This document shows positions 32,735-41,259 of a stretch of 64,000 nt of DNA, piece by piece. Position 1 is the stretch's first letter. Each line of letters opens with the position of its first letter. Source of the DNA: CAYWMY01 sp046352935 (GTDB taxonomy: Bacteria; Pseudomonadota; Gammaproteobacteria; Steroidobacterales; Steroidobacteraceae); the NCBI GenBank assembly GCA_046352935.1, contig JAXMGR010000018.1:29936-93935 (forward strand), written 5' to 3'. The notes under the pieces are model-generated. The model saw only the letters and a program-made list of their open reading frames with translations. It ran no database searches and had not been told where the DNA came from. The translations under genes and the position numbers were made by a program.

Positions 32735-34354
32735 TTGAAACAGGACGATCCGCACTACGACGCACGCCGCGCGGAGTACTACGCGCAGGGCTGGTGGCGC
32801 GACGAGGATCTCTGGACGTCGATGTCGCGCACCGCGCTCGCGCGTCCCGCGCAGCCCGCGTTCATCGGCGAGGATCGCGCCATCACCTTCGGCGAACTGC
32901 TCCGCGACGCGGAACGCTTCGGCCGCGGGCTCGCCGCCCGCGGGATCAACCCCGGCGACGTCGTGATCCTGCATGCGCGGAATTCCGTCGAGACGGTCGT
33001 GGCGCTCGTCGGCTGCGCCTGGGCCGGCGCGGTGATGGCCGGCGTGCCGCCGATGTTCTCGGCCGCGCAGGTGGCTTCCGTGGTCACGAATTCCGCGGCG
33101 CGCGCCGTCGTCTGTCTCGGCGATGCGAAGGAACTCGCCGAGGCCTTGCGCGGTGCGCGCGACGCGGCGGGCGTCACGCTCGTCGTCGCACCCGACGGTG
33201 TCGCGGGCGGGGAGGGCGTCGAGTCCTGGAACAGCCTGCTCGCGGCCGGTGATGCGTGGCGGAGCCCGCGGCCCACGGTCGGCGCCGACGACCTCGCGCT
33301 GCTCGCGTATTCCTCGGGCACGACGGGCGCGCCCAAGGGCGTCATGCACTCGGCGAACACGGTGCGCTATGCCATCGAGCAGCGCGCGTTGCTGCACGGC
33401 GTGACGGCGGACGACATCTGCCTCGTCGTCGGCCAGTTCGGCTTCGTGGGCAACGTCGTCTTCGGCCTGCTCGCGGGTGCGCTCCTCGGCACGACCTCCG
33501 TGCTCATGCGCTCGTGGAACGCGGATCGGGCGCTCGGGCTGATGGAACGTCACCGCGTCAGCTACGGCCTGTTCCTGTCCACGCACGTGCACGACCTGCT
33601 CGATTCGCCGCGCCTCGCCGCCACGGATCTGTCGCGCTTCCGGCACGCGGCCATGGGCGGTCTCTCCGCGGAGCGCCGCCTCGAAGTGCGTCGCCGGCTG
33701 TGCCCGTATCCTCTGCCGGGTTACGGCATGTCCGAGTGCCTCGGCAATTCGACCTGCAGCGCCGATGATGCCGAGGACAAGCTGCTGAACCGCGAGGGCC
33801 GGCCCTATCCGGGCACGGAGATCCGCATCGTCGATGCGAACGGCGCGCCGTTGCCGGCGGGCGAGGCCGGCGAGGTCCAGGTCCGCGGGCCCAGCCGCAC
33901 CTTCGGCTATTACCACGCACCCGAGCTCACGCGCGCGGCGCTGACCGGCGACGGCTTCTTCCGCACCGGCGATCTCGGCCGGCTCGATGCCGACGGCTGT
34001 TTCACCTTCGCGGGCCGCGAGAAGGAGATCATCCGGCGCGGTGGCGTCACCATCGTGCCGGGCGAGGTGGAGGCCGTGCTCATCGAGCACCCGCGCATCG
34101 ACCGCGTGGCGATCGTGGCGCTGCCGGATCCGCGCATGGGCGAGCGCGCCTGCGCCTGCGTCATCACCGCGGACGGCGCACCCGTCACGCTCGACGAGCT
34201 GTCCGCGTTCCTCGCCGCACGCGGGGTCGCGCGCTACCAGTGGCCCGAGCGCGTCGAGCGGTTTTCGGAGTTCCCGTTCACGCCCTCGCTCAAGGTGCGC
34301 AAGCAGGGCCTCGTCGATCTCGTGATCGCACGCGGCCGTACGGAGGCCTCTTGA
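32735..34354 (+). CDS. Acyl-CoA ligase (AMP-forming)
   Basis: A 539-residue adenylate-forming ligase. Motifs are LLAYSSGTTGAPKGVMHS (A3), PGYGMSECLGN (A5), GFFRTGDLGRLDADGC (A7), GREKEIIRRGGVTIVPGEVEA (A8) and the lysine in SLKVRKQGL (A10). It activates a carboxylic acid as its CoA thioester; the substrate is unknown. Initiation is probably at a TTG 4 bp after the MaoC-like gene stop, since no ATG fits. Its stop overlaps the TTG of the CoA-transferase alpha gene. It would supply the CoA ester for the downstream IpdAB-like transferase. Confidence 0.92.
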   Translation: MKQDDPHYDARRAEYYAQGWWRDEDLWTSMSRTALARPAQPAFIGEDRAITFGELLRDAERFGRGLAARGINPGDVVILHARNSVETVVALVGCAWAGAVMAGVPPMFSAAQVASVVTNSAARAVVCLGDAKELAEALRGARDAAGVTLVVAPDGVAGGEGVESWNSLLAAGDAWRSPRPTVGADDLALLAYSSGTTGAPKGVMHSANTVRYAIEQRALLHGVTADDICLVVGQFGFVGNVVFGLLAGALLGTTSVLMRSWNADRALGLMERHRVSYGLFLSTHVHDLLDSPRLAATDLSRFRHAAMGGLSAERRLEVRRRLCPYPLPGYGMSECLGNSTCSADDAEDKLLNREGRPYPGTEIRIVDANGAPLPAGEAGEVQVRGPSRTFGYYHAPELTRAALTGDGFFRTGDLGRLDADGCFTFAGREKEIIRRGGVTIVPGEVEAVLIEHPRIDRVAIVALPDPRMGERACACVITADGAPVTLDELSAFLAARGVARYQWPERVERFSEFPFTPSLKVRKQGLVDLVIARGRTEAS

Positions 34355-35196
34355 GCGGTGCGGCCGACGTCGCCGTTCCGCAGGCACACCGCCGCGGCAA
34401 GGTCGTCGAGGGGACCGTGCTCGAGGATTGCCTGAAGGACGGCATGCGGCTCGGCATCGGCGGCTTCGGCCTCGACCGCAAGCCCATGTCGCTGGTGCGG
34501 CAAGTCGTGCGCTCGGCGGTGCGCGGTCTCACGGTCGAGACCTATGCGGGCGGGCTCGACATCGAGGCGCTGGTGCTCGCGGACAAGCTCGCCGGCGTCG
34601 CGTCCTGCCATGTCGGGCTCGATCACTTCGGCCTCGCGCCGCGGTTCCGCGTCGCGCGACAGTCGGGTCGCGTCGCCTTCGAGGAATGGTCTGAGCTCAC
34701 GCAGCTCGTGGCCTGGCGCGCGGCGGCCGAGGGTGTCGGCTTCGCGACCACGCGCCTCGATCGGCGCTCCGACCTGCTGCGGGTGAACCCGAACATCCGC
34801 GTCGCACCGTCGGTGTTCGGCGGCGACGAGGTCGTGGTGAAAGCGCCCGCGATCGACGTCGCGATCCTGCACGCGGAGGCCGCGCACCCGGAGGGCTGGG
34901 CCATCGCCGCGGGCGATCGCTATCTCGACGTGCTGCTCGCGCGTGCGGCGAAGACCGTGATCCTGAGCACCGAGCGGCTCGTCGACGACGCCGAACTGGA
35001 GGCGCGCCAGCGCGACGTGCACCTGCTCGCGAGCTATGTGGATGCCATCGTCGTCGCGCCGCGGGCCGCGCTGCCGGGCAGCTGCATCCCGGAGTACGTG
35101 ATCGACCTGCCGGCGATCCGCGGCTACGTCGATCTCTGCGCCGCGCCGGGTACGACGCCGGATCAACTGCTGGGGAGCCTCTTCGGTGAGCCTTGA
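34351..35196 (+). CDS. CoA-transferase alpha subunit, IpdA-like
   Basis: A 281-residue family I CoA-transferase alpha subunit. It contains GMRLGIGGFGLDRKPMSLVRQVVRS (about residues 27-51) and V-E-T-Y-A-G-G-L-D-I-E, closely similar in layout to IpdA of the steroid-degrading IpdAB complex, which opens the last ring as a CoA ester. The start is TTG 34351, overlapping the ligase stop (TTGA), with a GGAGG box 4 nt upstream. The open frame extends to 34240 but only over the ligase coding sequence. The beta subunit follows 30 bp downstream. Confidence 0.86.
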   Translation: MSGAADVAVPQAHRRGKVVEGTVLEDCLKDGMRLGIGGFGLDRKPMSLVRQVVRSAVRGLTVETYAGGLDIEALVLADKLAGVASCHVGLDHFGLAPRFRVARQSGRVAFEEWSELTQLVAWRAAAEGVGFATTRLDRRSDLLRVNPNIRVAPSVFGGDEVVVKAPAIDVAILHAEAAHPEGWAIAAGDRYLDVLLARAAKTVILSTERLVDDAELEARQRDVHLLASYVDAIVVAPRAALPGSCIPEYVIDLPAIRGYVDLCAAPGTTPDQLLGSLFGEP

Positions 35197-35226
35197 ACGG
35201 GGCCGCGCGGCGGGCGGGGTGCGTCG

Positions 35227-36057
35227 ATGATCGATGACCGCGGACGAGCGATGGAGCGCGCCGACCAGTTGAGCTGCACGATCGCGCACTGCGTGGCTGA
35301 CCGGCCGCCGGGGACCGTGTTCGCGGCAGCTTACTCGGCGATCGCGGGCGTGCGTCTCGCGCAGGAGAGACTCGGTTGCAGGGCTTCCCTGTGCGGGCGT
35401 GGCGGCGCCTACGATCCCGCGGGCATCCTCTCGCTGCACGCGCGGCACTGGCTGTTCAACCGGCGGCCGCGTGCGTACATCGGACTCGTCGAGGTCTTCG
35501 ACACGCTCTCGGAACCCCACCTGCTGCTCGCCACGCCCGGCCAGGTCGACGGCGCGGGCCACGCGAACCTGTCGGCGATCGGCCCGCACGACCGGCCGAA
35601 GGTCGCCTTCGGCGGCACGCGCGGCCTGCCGGACGGCCGCGCCATCCATTTCGTGATGCCTGCGCACGATGCGCGCAGCCTCGTCGAGCGCGTGGACTTC
35701 GTGTCGACCTCGGCCGCCTCGCGCGCGGAGCCCGGTCTGCTGATCACCGAACTCGGTGTCATGCGCTGGAACGCCACGGCCGGCTGCTGGCGTCTCGAAG
35801 CGCTGGCGCCCGGCGTCGAGTGCGACACCGTGGTCGCGCGGACCGGATTCCGGTTCGAGATCGCCTCGACACCGCGGCGACTCGACCCGCCCTCGGCGGA
35901 AGAGCTCGCGACACTCGCGGCAGTCGATCCGCTCGGCCTGCGCCAACTGGACTTCGTCACCGACCGGAGGCGGCTGCTCGATCTCATCGCGGAGATCTAC
36001 GAACGCGAGGTCGCGCTCGTGGGTCAAGCGGTCGTTCCGGTCTTCCGGGGCGCCTGA
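35227..36057 (+). CDS. CoA-transferase beta subunit, IpdB-like
   Basis: A 276-residue partner of the preceding subunit. The body holds FNRRPRAYIGLVEVFD, TPGQVDGAGHANLSAIG and GGTRGLPDGRAIHFVMPAHDARSLVERVDFVST, the usual beta-subunit arrangement. In the IpdAB family the complex acts as a ring-opening hydrolase rather than moving CoA; whether this one does the same cannot be seen. ATG 35227 has GGGGTG upstream; ATG 35251 (MERADQL) is an alternative. It is the last gene of the operon starting at 32260. Confidence 0.85.
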   Translation: MIDDRGRAMERADQLSCTIAHCVADRPPGTVFAAAYSAIAGVRLAQERLGCRASLCGRGGAYDPAGILSLHARHWLFNRRPRAYIGLVEVFDTLSEPHLLLATPGQVDGAGHANLSAIGPHDRPKVAFGGTRGLPDGRAIHFVMPAHDARSLVERVDFVSTSAASRAEPGLLITELGVMRWNATAGCWRLEALAPGVECDTVVARTGFRFEIASTPRRLDPPSAEELATLAAVDPLGLRQLDFVTDRRRLLDLIAEIYEREVALVGQAVVPVFRGA

Positions 36058-36121
36058 GGCAACGCCTGCCGTGTCGCTTGTTTCCGCGGGGATGCGCGGG
36101 ATTCCGCGGGTGCCGCCCGCA

Positions 36122-36175
36122 TTGACACCGTCGGCATGCCCATGCAGAATTCCAAAAAACCGACCGGGCGGTCTG
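36122..36175 (+). promoter_or_regulatory. Promoter with operator, site B
   Basis: TTGACA (36122-36127) and CAGAAT (36145-36150) are separated by 17 bp. Immediately downstream at 36160-36175 lies CCGACC-GGGC-GGTCTG, sharing 15 consecutive bases with site A. The arrangement, operator just after the -10, matches that on the plus strand of site A. It precedes the crotonase gene at 36339 by about 160 bp, so the leader would be long. Confidence 0.72.
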
Positions 36176-36338
36176 GACTTGCCGCGAGCCGCTCGAAGGG
36201 CGGGAACGCCGCCGGCCGGGTTCAGGGCTTCCGCTCGATGTGTTCCAATGCCGGTCCGGGTGCGGTCGGATGAGCCGCGCTCCGGGCCTCAAGTGTCTCG
36301 TGGTTCCGGGTTGTTCAATTTCCAGAGGTGGAAAAACA

Positions 36339-37139
36339 ATGGCTGCTGAAGAGAAGGACGTTATCCAGTACGAACTCGCGCCGAACGGCATCTGCCGCAT
36401 CTGGCTGAACCGCCCGCACAAGCGCAACTGCGTGAGCCCGCAGCTGCTCAGGGACCTGGAGGTGGCGGTCGATCGTGCGGCGGCCGACAAGAACGCGCTG
36501 TGCGTCGTGTTCCGCGGTCGCGGCAACACCTTCTGCTCGGGCGCGGACCTCGACCAGCTGGTGAGCCCGGTGCTGGGCGAGTCGACCGATTCGCTGCAGC
36601 TCGCGGTGGACTCGGCGCGCATCTACGACAAGATCTACACCATGCGCAAGCCGACGATCTCCGCGGTCGAAGGCTACGCCGTCGCGGGCGGTTTCGAGCT
36701 CTCGATCTCCACCGACTTCCTGCTGTGCGCCGACGAGTGCAAGATCGGCGACTTCCACATCCGCCGTGCGCTGTTCGGCGGCTGCGGTCCGATCTACCGC
36801 CTGCCGCGCTACCTCGGCATGCGCAAGGCCAAGGAGTTGATGCTCACGGGCAAGCTGCTCTCCGGCAAGGAGGCCACCGAGTGGAATCTCGCGAACGCCT
36901 CGGCGCCGGCCGCGCAGTTCGACAAGCTGATCGAGGACTTCTGCCAGCCGTTCCTCGAGCTCAGCCCGTTCTGCATGTGGATGACGAAGAAGGCCGTGAA
37001 CCGCGGTCTCGACGGCGACACCGAGACGCTGATCGCGCTCGAGACCATGACCTGCAACGTGGTCCATCACTCGTCCGATGCGAAGGAAGGCGTGAAGGCG
37101 TTCCTCGAGAAGCGCAAGCCGAAGTGGGTCGGCCACTGA
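36339..37139 (+). CDS. Enoyl-CoA hydratase/isomerase family protein
   Basis: A 266-residue crotonase-fold protein starting at MAAEEKDVIQY with an AGAGGTGG box upstream. Recognisable elements are RIWLNRPHKRNCVSPQLL, the oxyanion-hole segment NTFCSGADLDQL and VEGYAVAGGFELSISTDFLL. The first catalytic glutamate of hydratases is kept (GGFEL), but the second position (normally P-E-V) reads HIRRAL, so an Arg replaces it. The reaction may be an isomerisation, decarboxylation or ring cleavage rather than hydration. It is a single-gene unit with operator B upstream and an intrinsic terminator downstream. Confidence 0.88.
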   Translation: MAAEEKDVIQYELAPNGICRIWLNRPHKRNCVSPQLLRDLEVAVDRAAADKNALCVVFRGRGNTFCSGADLDQLVSPVLGESTDSLQLAVDSARIYDKIYTMRKPTISAVEGYAVAGGFELSISTDFLLCADECKIGDFHIRRALFGGCGPIYRLPRYLGMRKAKELMLTGKLLSGKEATEWNLANASAPAAQFDKLIEDFCQPFLELSPFCMWMTKKAVNRGLDGDTETLIALETMTCNVVHHSSDAKEGVKAFLEKRKPKWVGH

Positions 37140-37169
37140 TCGCCAGCGGTTCCCGCCGCTCTGTGCAAG

Positions 37170-37200
37170 GAATGGCCGCCTCCGGGCGGCCATTCTTTTT
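37170..37200 (+). terminator. Rho-independent terminator after the crotonase gene
   Basis: An 11-bp perfect stem, GAATGGCCGCC with GGCGGCCATTC, closes a TCCG loop and is followed by TTTTT at 37196-37200. It lies 30 bp after the stop at 37139 and ends the single-gene unit. The following SDR gene would need its own promoter or read-through. Confidence 0.92.
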
Positions 37201-37262
37201 GTCGAGCCCGTTCACCGGCCGTGGCACCATTGCACGATCCATCGCAGCGCAGGAGAGTCGCC

Positions 37263-38051
37263 GTGTCGCCAACGAATGCCGGATCGTCGCGGCGTCTGTG
37301 CGGGCGCCGTGCCCTGGTGACCGGCGCCGCGAGCGGCATCGGGCTCGCGGTCGTGCGCCGCTTCCTCGCCGAGGGGGCCGCCGTGGCGATGTCGGATGCG
37401 CGTCCGGCGGCGCTCGAGGCCGCCCGCGCGTCACTCGATCCGCGACCCCATGCGGTCGCCTGCGACGTGGGTCGTGAGGACGACGTCCGCAACGCGGTGG
37501 CGGAGAGTGTGCGCCTGCTGGGCGGGCTCGACACCGTCGTGACCTGCGCGGGCATCGTGCGCAGCGAACCCACGCACCAGATGTCGCTGGAGCTGTGGGA
37601 GACGATGATCCGCGTCAACCTCACCGGCACCTTCCTCGCAGTCAAACACGCCATCCCGGCGCTGCTCGCCGCGGGCGGCGGATCCATCGTGACGATCGGC
37701 TCGGTGGGCTCGGTGGTCGCGGCGGGCCGCTGCAGCGCCTATGACGCTGCGAAGGGTGGAGTTCTGCAGCTCACGCGCGCGGTCGCGGTCGAGTACGTCG
37801 AGCAGGCCATCCGCGCGAACTGCGTCCTTCCCGGCCGCGTGCGCACTTCGCTCGTGGCGAGCAGTGTCGAGATGCACGGTCCCATGGATGTCACGACTCC
37901 ACGGGCTCCGGCACTCCGCCTGCGTGTGCCCATGGAGCGCTTCGCGGAGCCGGAGGAGATCGCCGCCTGTGTCGCCTTCCTGGCCTCGGACGATGCCTCG
38001 TTCGTCACGGGCACTGCCATGGCGGTCGACGGCGGCTACACGGCGATCTGA
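37263..38051 (+). CDS. Short-chain dehydrogenase/reductase
   Basis: A 262-residue classical SDR with VTGAASGIG at about residues 19-27, ACDVG at the end of strand 3, TCAGI, the serine strand TIGSVGSV and YDAAK as YxxxK. The start is placed at GTG 37263, which has a GGAG box 7 bp upstream; the frame is open to 37221 without homology. It lies beyond the crotonase terminator and 36 bp before an MFS gene, so these two probably form a unit. Confidence 0.9.
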   Translation: MSPTNAGSSRRLCGRRALVTGAASGIGLAVVRRFLAEGAAVAMSDARPAALEAARASLDPRPHAVACDVGREDDVRNAVAESVRLLGGLDTVVTCAGIVRSEPTHQMSLELWETMIRVNLTGTFLAVKHAIPALLAAGGGSIVTIGSVGSVVAAGRCSAYDAAKGGVLQLTRAVAVEYVEQAIRANCVLPGRVRTSLVASSVEMHGPMDVTTPRAPALRLRVPMERFAEPEEIAACVAFLASDDASFVTGTAMAVDGGYTAI

Positions 38052-38087
38052 CGCAGCGGCCGCGCCCCGCCTAGACAGGGAGTCCGC

Positions 38088-39440
38088 ATGAGCGACGGAT
38101 CCGGTCGGCCATCATCATTCCCGGTCGCACGGTTGCCCGCATTCCACGCGCGCGTTGCGCTGCTGCTCGTGTTCCTGGTCGGCGTCTGCAACTACCTCGA
38201 CCGCTACGCCATGAGCGTGCTGCAGGTCCCGATCAAGGTTGAACTCGGCCTGTCCGATGGTCAGCTCGGACTGCTCACGGGGCTCGCGTTCTTCATTCCG
38301 TATGTTCTCGTGACCCTCCCGATCGGCCGCCTGGCGGACCGGTACAGCCGCAAGTACATCCTCGCCGGCGCACTCGTGGTCTGGAGCGCCATGACCGCGC
38401 TCGTCAGCGTGTCGCAGGGTTTCCTGCTCATCATGTTCCTGCGCATGGGAGTGGCGATCGGCGAGGCGGCCTGCCTGCCGACGTCGTATTCGCTGCTCGC
38501 GGATTGCTTTCCGCCCGAGCGGCGCGCCCGCGCGATCGCGATCGTGGGCATCTCCTTCCCCGTGGGCAGCAGCCTCGGCATCGCCGGAGCCGGCGCGCTG
38601 GAGGGCCTGCTCGGCTGGCGCGGCGCGTTCGTCGCGCTGGGCGCGATCGGCCTGGTCCTCGCGCCCGTCCTGCTCGCCGTCGTGCGCGAGCCGGCGCGGG
38701 GCGGCGCAGACCGTACCGGTCCGCAGGCCGGCCCGGCTCCCGCTCCACCGCCGCCTTTCGGCGAGGCCCTGCGCATGCTGTGGAAGCAGCCCGTGTTCCG
38801 CTTCGTCGCTTTCGGCATGGGGTTCCAGACCTACGTGGCCGCGACCGTGCTGAGCTGGAGCACGCCGTTCTACACGCGCGTGCACGGGATTCCACTGACG
38901 CGGGTGGCACTGCTGTTCGGACTCATCGCAGGCATCGGTGGAGCGGTGGGCAGCTACGGCGGTGGCCTGCTGAGCGACCGGTTCGGACGCGGCAACCCGC
39001 GCGCGTACCTGTGGGTCCCGGCGGCGGCCTGTGCGTTGACGGTGCCCATGGGGCTCGCGCAGTTCCTGGTGCCTGACGCCTGTGCATCGCTCGCCTTCGC
39101 CATGGCGACGGTGATGCTCGTGAGCTGCTTCCCGCCGCCGGTCTACGCCATCGCGCACTCCCTCGTTCCGGCCAACATGCGTGGACTGACCTCGGCGCTG
39201 CTCGTGGTGTCCTCGTCGATCCTGGGCGGTGCGTTCGGCGCCACGGTGACGGGCGTGCTGAGCGACCGGTTACTGGGGCTGGGGCTCGGTGCCGACGCGC
39301 TGCGCTACGCGGCCTGCACGGCCTTCGCGTTCTCGGGCTTGGCCGCCTGGCTGTTCTCCCGCGCGGCATCGCGGGTGGAGGCGCGCCCCGGGCAGGGGGC
39401 CGCTGCCATCCCCGATGCGGGCGGACGTGCAGCCCGATGA
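38088..39440 (+). CDS. Major facilitator superfamily transporter (Spinster-like)
   Basis: A 450-residue, twelve-segment inner-membrane carrier. FLVGVCNYLDRYAMSVLQVP in TM1, IGRLADRYSRKY after TM2 and RMGVAIGEAACLPTSYSLLADCFPP in TM4 to the following loop mark the Spinster-like MFS group. It is paralogous to the protein at 6594-7925. Its place in the catabolic run suggests uptake or efflux of the pathway substrate or an intermediate. The MFS gene ends 96 bp before the DUF35 gene, and promoter site C lies between them. Confidence 0.9.
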   Translation: MSDGSGRPSSFPVARLPAFHARVALLLVFLVGVCNYLDRYAMSVLQVPIKVELGLSDGQLGLLTGLAFFIPYVLVTLPIGRLADRYSRKYILAGALVVWSAMTALVSVSQGFLLIMFLRMGVAIGEAACLPTSYSLLADCFPPERRARAIAIVGISFPVGSSLGIAGAGALEGLLGWRGAFVALGAIGLVLAPVLLAVVREPARGGADRTGPQAGPAPAPPPPFGEALRMLWKQPVFRFVAFGMGFQTYVAATVLSWSTPFYTRVHGIPLTRVALLFGLIAGIGGAVGSYGGGLLSDRFGRGNPRAYLWVPAAACALTVPMGLAQFLVPDACASLAFAMATVMLVSCFPPPVYAIAHSLVPANMRGLTSALLVVSSSILGGAFGATVTGVLSDRLLGLGLGADALRYAACTAFAFSGLAAWLFSRAASRVEARPGQGAAAIPDAGGRAAR

Positions 39441-39468
39441 CGGGCCCGGCGCCACCGGGGTTTGCGCA

Positions 39469-39498
39469 TTGACCGACCGCCTAGTCGGCTCCTATCAT
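39469..39498 (+). promoter_or_regulatory. Promoter with operator in the spacer, site C
   Basis: TTGACC (39469-39474) and TATCAT (39493-39498) are 18 bp apart. The inverted repeat CCGACC-GCCT-AGTCGG at 39473-39488 lies between them, so a bound protein would block RNA polymerase directly. It is the fourth member of the CCGACC-N4-GGTCGG set, with one mismatch in the right arm. It controls the DUF35/thiolase/GMC/phosphotransferase run beginning at 39537. Confidence 0.72.
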
Positions 39499-39536
39499 GC
39501 GGGCCCCGGAATTCCGAGCCTCGAGGAGCGAAAGCC

Positions 39537-39968
39537 GTGTCGGCAGCCTTGATGAGCAAAGCCATCGACAAGACCCTCTTCACCTGGCCCGCGGCCAGCC
39601 CCGTGCTGCTGGGTTCCCGCTGCCGCGATTGCGGCAATCACTCGTTTCCGGTCAATCCGAGCTGCCCGCGCTGCGGCGGCGAGGCCGTCGACGTCGTCGA
39701 GCTGCCGCGCCGCGGCCGTCTCTGGGCCTGGACCATCCAGCGCTTCATGCCGAAGGAGCCGTACCGCAGCTCGGAGACCGAGGCGACCTTCAAGCCCTAC
39801 GGCATGGGCTACGTGGAACTGCCGGGCGCATTGCGCGTCGAGACGCGCCTTACCGAGAACGACCCGAAGAAACTGCGCATCGGCGCGGAGATGGAACTCG
39901 TCGTCTACACGCATCGCGTCGAGCCCGACGGCACGGCGGTCATGAACTACGCCTTCCGGCCGGTCTGA
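39537..39968 (+). CDS. DUF35 OB-fold protein with zinc ribbon, thiolase partner
   Basis: A 143-residue DUF35 protein. The N-terminal zinc ribbon has C-R-D-C (GSRCRDCGNHSF) and C-P-R-C (PSCPRCGGEA), giving four cysteine ligands at about residues 30-50, followed by an OB-fold with YGMGYVELPGALRVETRL. DUF35 proteins bind thiolases or CoA-thioester hydratases, for example beside Ltp2 and ChsH1 in steroid side-chain degradation, and stabilise or gate them. GTG 39537 has GAGGAG upstream; an in-frame ATG at 39552 is possible. The thiolase partner gene begins 30 bp downstream. Confidence 0.87.
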   Translation: MSAALMSKAIDKTLFTWPAASPVLLGSRCRDCGNHSFPVNPSCPRCGGEAVDVVELPRRGRLWAWTIQRFMPKEPYRSSETEATFKPYGMGYVELPGALRVETRLTENDPKKLRIGAEMELVVYTHRVEPDGTAVMNYAFRPV

Positions 39969-39998
39969 GCGGCCCCTCCGAGCGGAGACCCAGGAATC

Positions 39999-41141
39999 AT
40001 GAGAGTCGCAATCGTTGGAGTGGGCATGCATCCGTTCGGCCGCACGCCGGGTCGCACCGGCATGCAGCAGGGCGCCTATGCCGCGCGCCTCGCGCTCGAG
40101 GACGCCGGTCTCGAGTGGAAGGACATGCAGTTCGGCTACGGCGGCAGCTATTCCTCGGGCAATGCCGATGCGCTCGGCAACGAGCTCGGGCTCACGGGCA
40201 TGCCGTTCACGAACATCCTGAACGCCTGCGCCACGGGCGGCAGCTCGCTGATCGCGGCCTGCAAGGAGATCCGCTCGGGCGCGGCCGATGTCGGTATCGT
40301 GGTCGGCTTCGACAAGCACGACCGCGGCGCCTTCAACGCCGATCCGTCCGAGTACAGCCTCGGCGCGTGGTACGGCGAGGCCGGCATGATGCTGACGACG
40401 CAGTTCTTCGCGATGAAGCTGCAGAAGTACATGCACGACTACGGCATCACGTCGGACGCGCTCGCGCGCGTCGCCGCGAAGGCTTTCGAGAACGGCGCAC
40501 TGAACCCCAACGCCTGGCGGCGCACGCCGATCGGTCTCGACGAGATCAAGAACTCCACGATGGTCAACGACCCGCTGACCAAGTACATGTTCTGCTCGCC
40601 CTCGGAGGGCGGTGTGGCGCTCGTCGTGTGCCGCGAGGACATCGCGCACCGTTACACGAAGACGCCCGTCTTCGTGAGCGCGGCCGCGATGCGCACGCGC
40701 CTCGCGGGCGCGTTCGAGGTCTACGGCACGTCCGTGTCGCTCGAGAACGTGCCGAACGCGAGCGAGCTCGCCTCGCGCGCGGCCTACGAGATGGCGGGCC
40801 TCGGCCCGAAGGACGTCGACGTCGCGGCGCTGCAGGACACCGAGGCCGGCGCCGAGGTCATGCACATGGCCGAGAACGGCTTCTGCGAGCACGGCGAGCA
40901 GGAGCAGATGCTGCGCGACGGCGAAACGCGCATCGGCGGGCGGCTGCCCGTCAACACCGATGGCGGCTGCCTCGCGAACGGCGAGCCCATCGGCGCCTCG
41001 GGGCTGCGCCAGATCCACGAGATCGTGCTGCAGCTGCGCGGTGCCGCGGGCCAGCGACAGGTGCCCGGCAACCCGAAGACGGGCTACACGCACGTCTACG
41101 GCGCACCGGGCATCAGCGCGGTCACCGTCCTGCAGAAGTGA
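39999..41141 (+). CDS. Thiolase-superfamily protein (SCP-x/Ltp-like) with altered catalytic motif
   Basis: A 380-residue thiolase-fold protein of the lipid-transfer/SCP-x group. The nucleophilic cysteine position is filled by Cys77 in NILNACATGGSSL. The usual catalytic G-H-P-x-G-A-S-G motif reads G-E-P-I-G-A-S-G, Glu329 replacing the histidine. The C-terminal HVYGAPGISAVTVL lacks the second thiolase cysteine, as in SCP-x/Ltp proteins. Retro-aldol or thiolytic cleavage of a CoA ester is plausible, probably in complex with the DUF35 protein. The His-to-Glu change makes the exact chemistry uncertain. Confidence 0.85.
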   Translation: MRVAIVGVGMHPFGRTPGRTGMQQGAYAARLALEDAGLEWKDMQFGYGGSYSSGNADALGNELGLTGMPFTNILNACATGGSSLIAACKEIRSGAADVGIVVGFDKHDRGAFNADPSEYSLGAWYGEAGMMLTTQFFAMKLQKYMHDYGITSDALARVAAKAFENGALNPNAWRRTPIGLDEIKNSTMVNDPLTKYMFCSPSEGGVALVVCREDIAHRYTKTPVFVSAAAMRTRLAGAFEVYGTSVSLENVPNASELASRAAYEMAGLGPKDVDVAALQDTEAGAEVMHMAENGFCEHGEQEQMLRDGETRIGGRLPVNTDGGCLANGEPIGASGLRQIHEIVLQLRGAAGQRQVPGNPKTGYTHVYGAPGISAVTVLQK

Positions 41142-41259
41142 TCCGTCCGGCCACGCCGGCCGGTGCGTTCGCGTGGTGTGCCGCCGCAGGGAGGCGCAGG
41201 GTCGCCCTGGCGTGCCACGCAGCCCCGTCCGTGGCGTGACGCAACGGCGCGGGGGGGGC

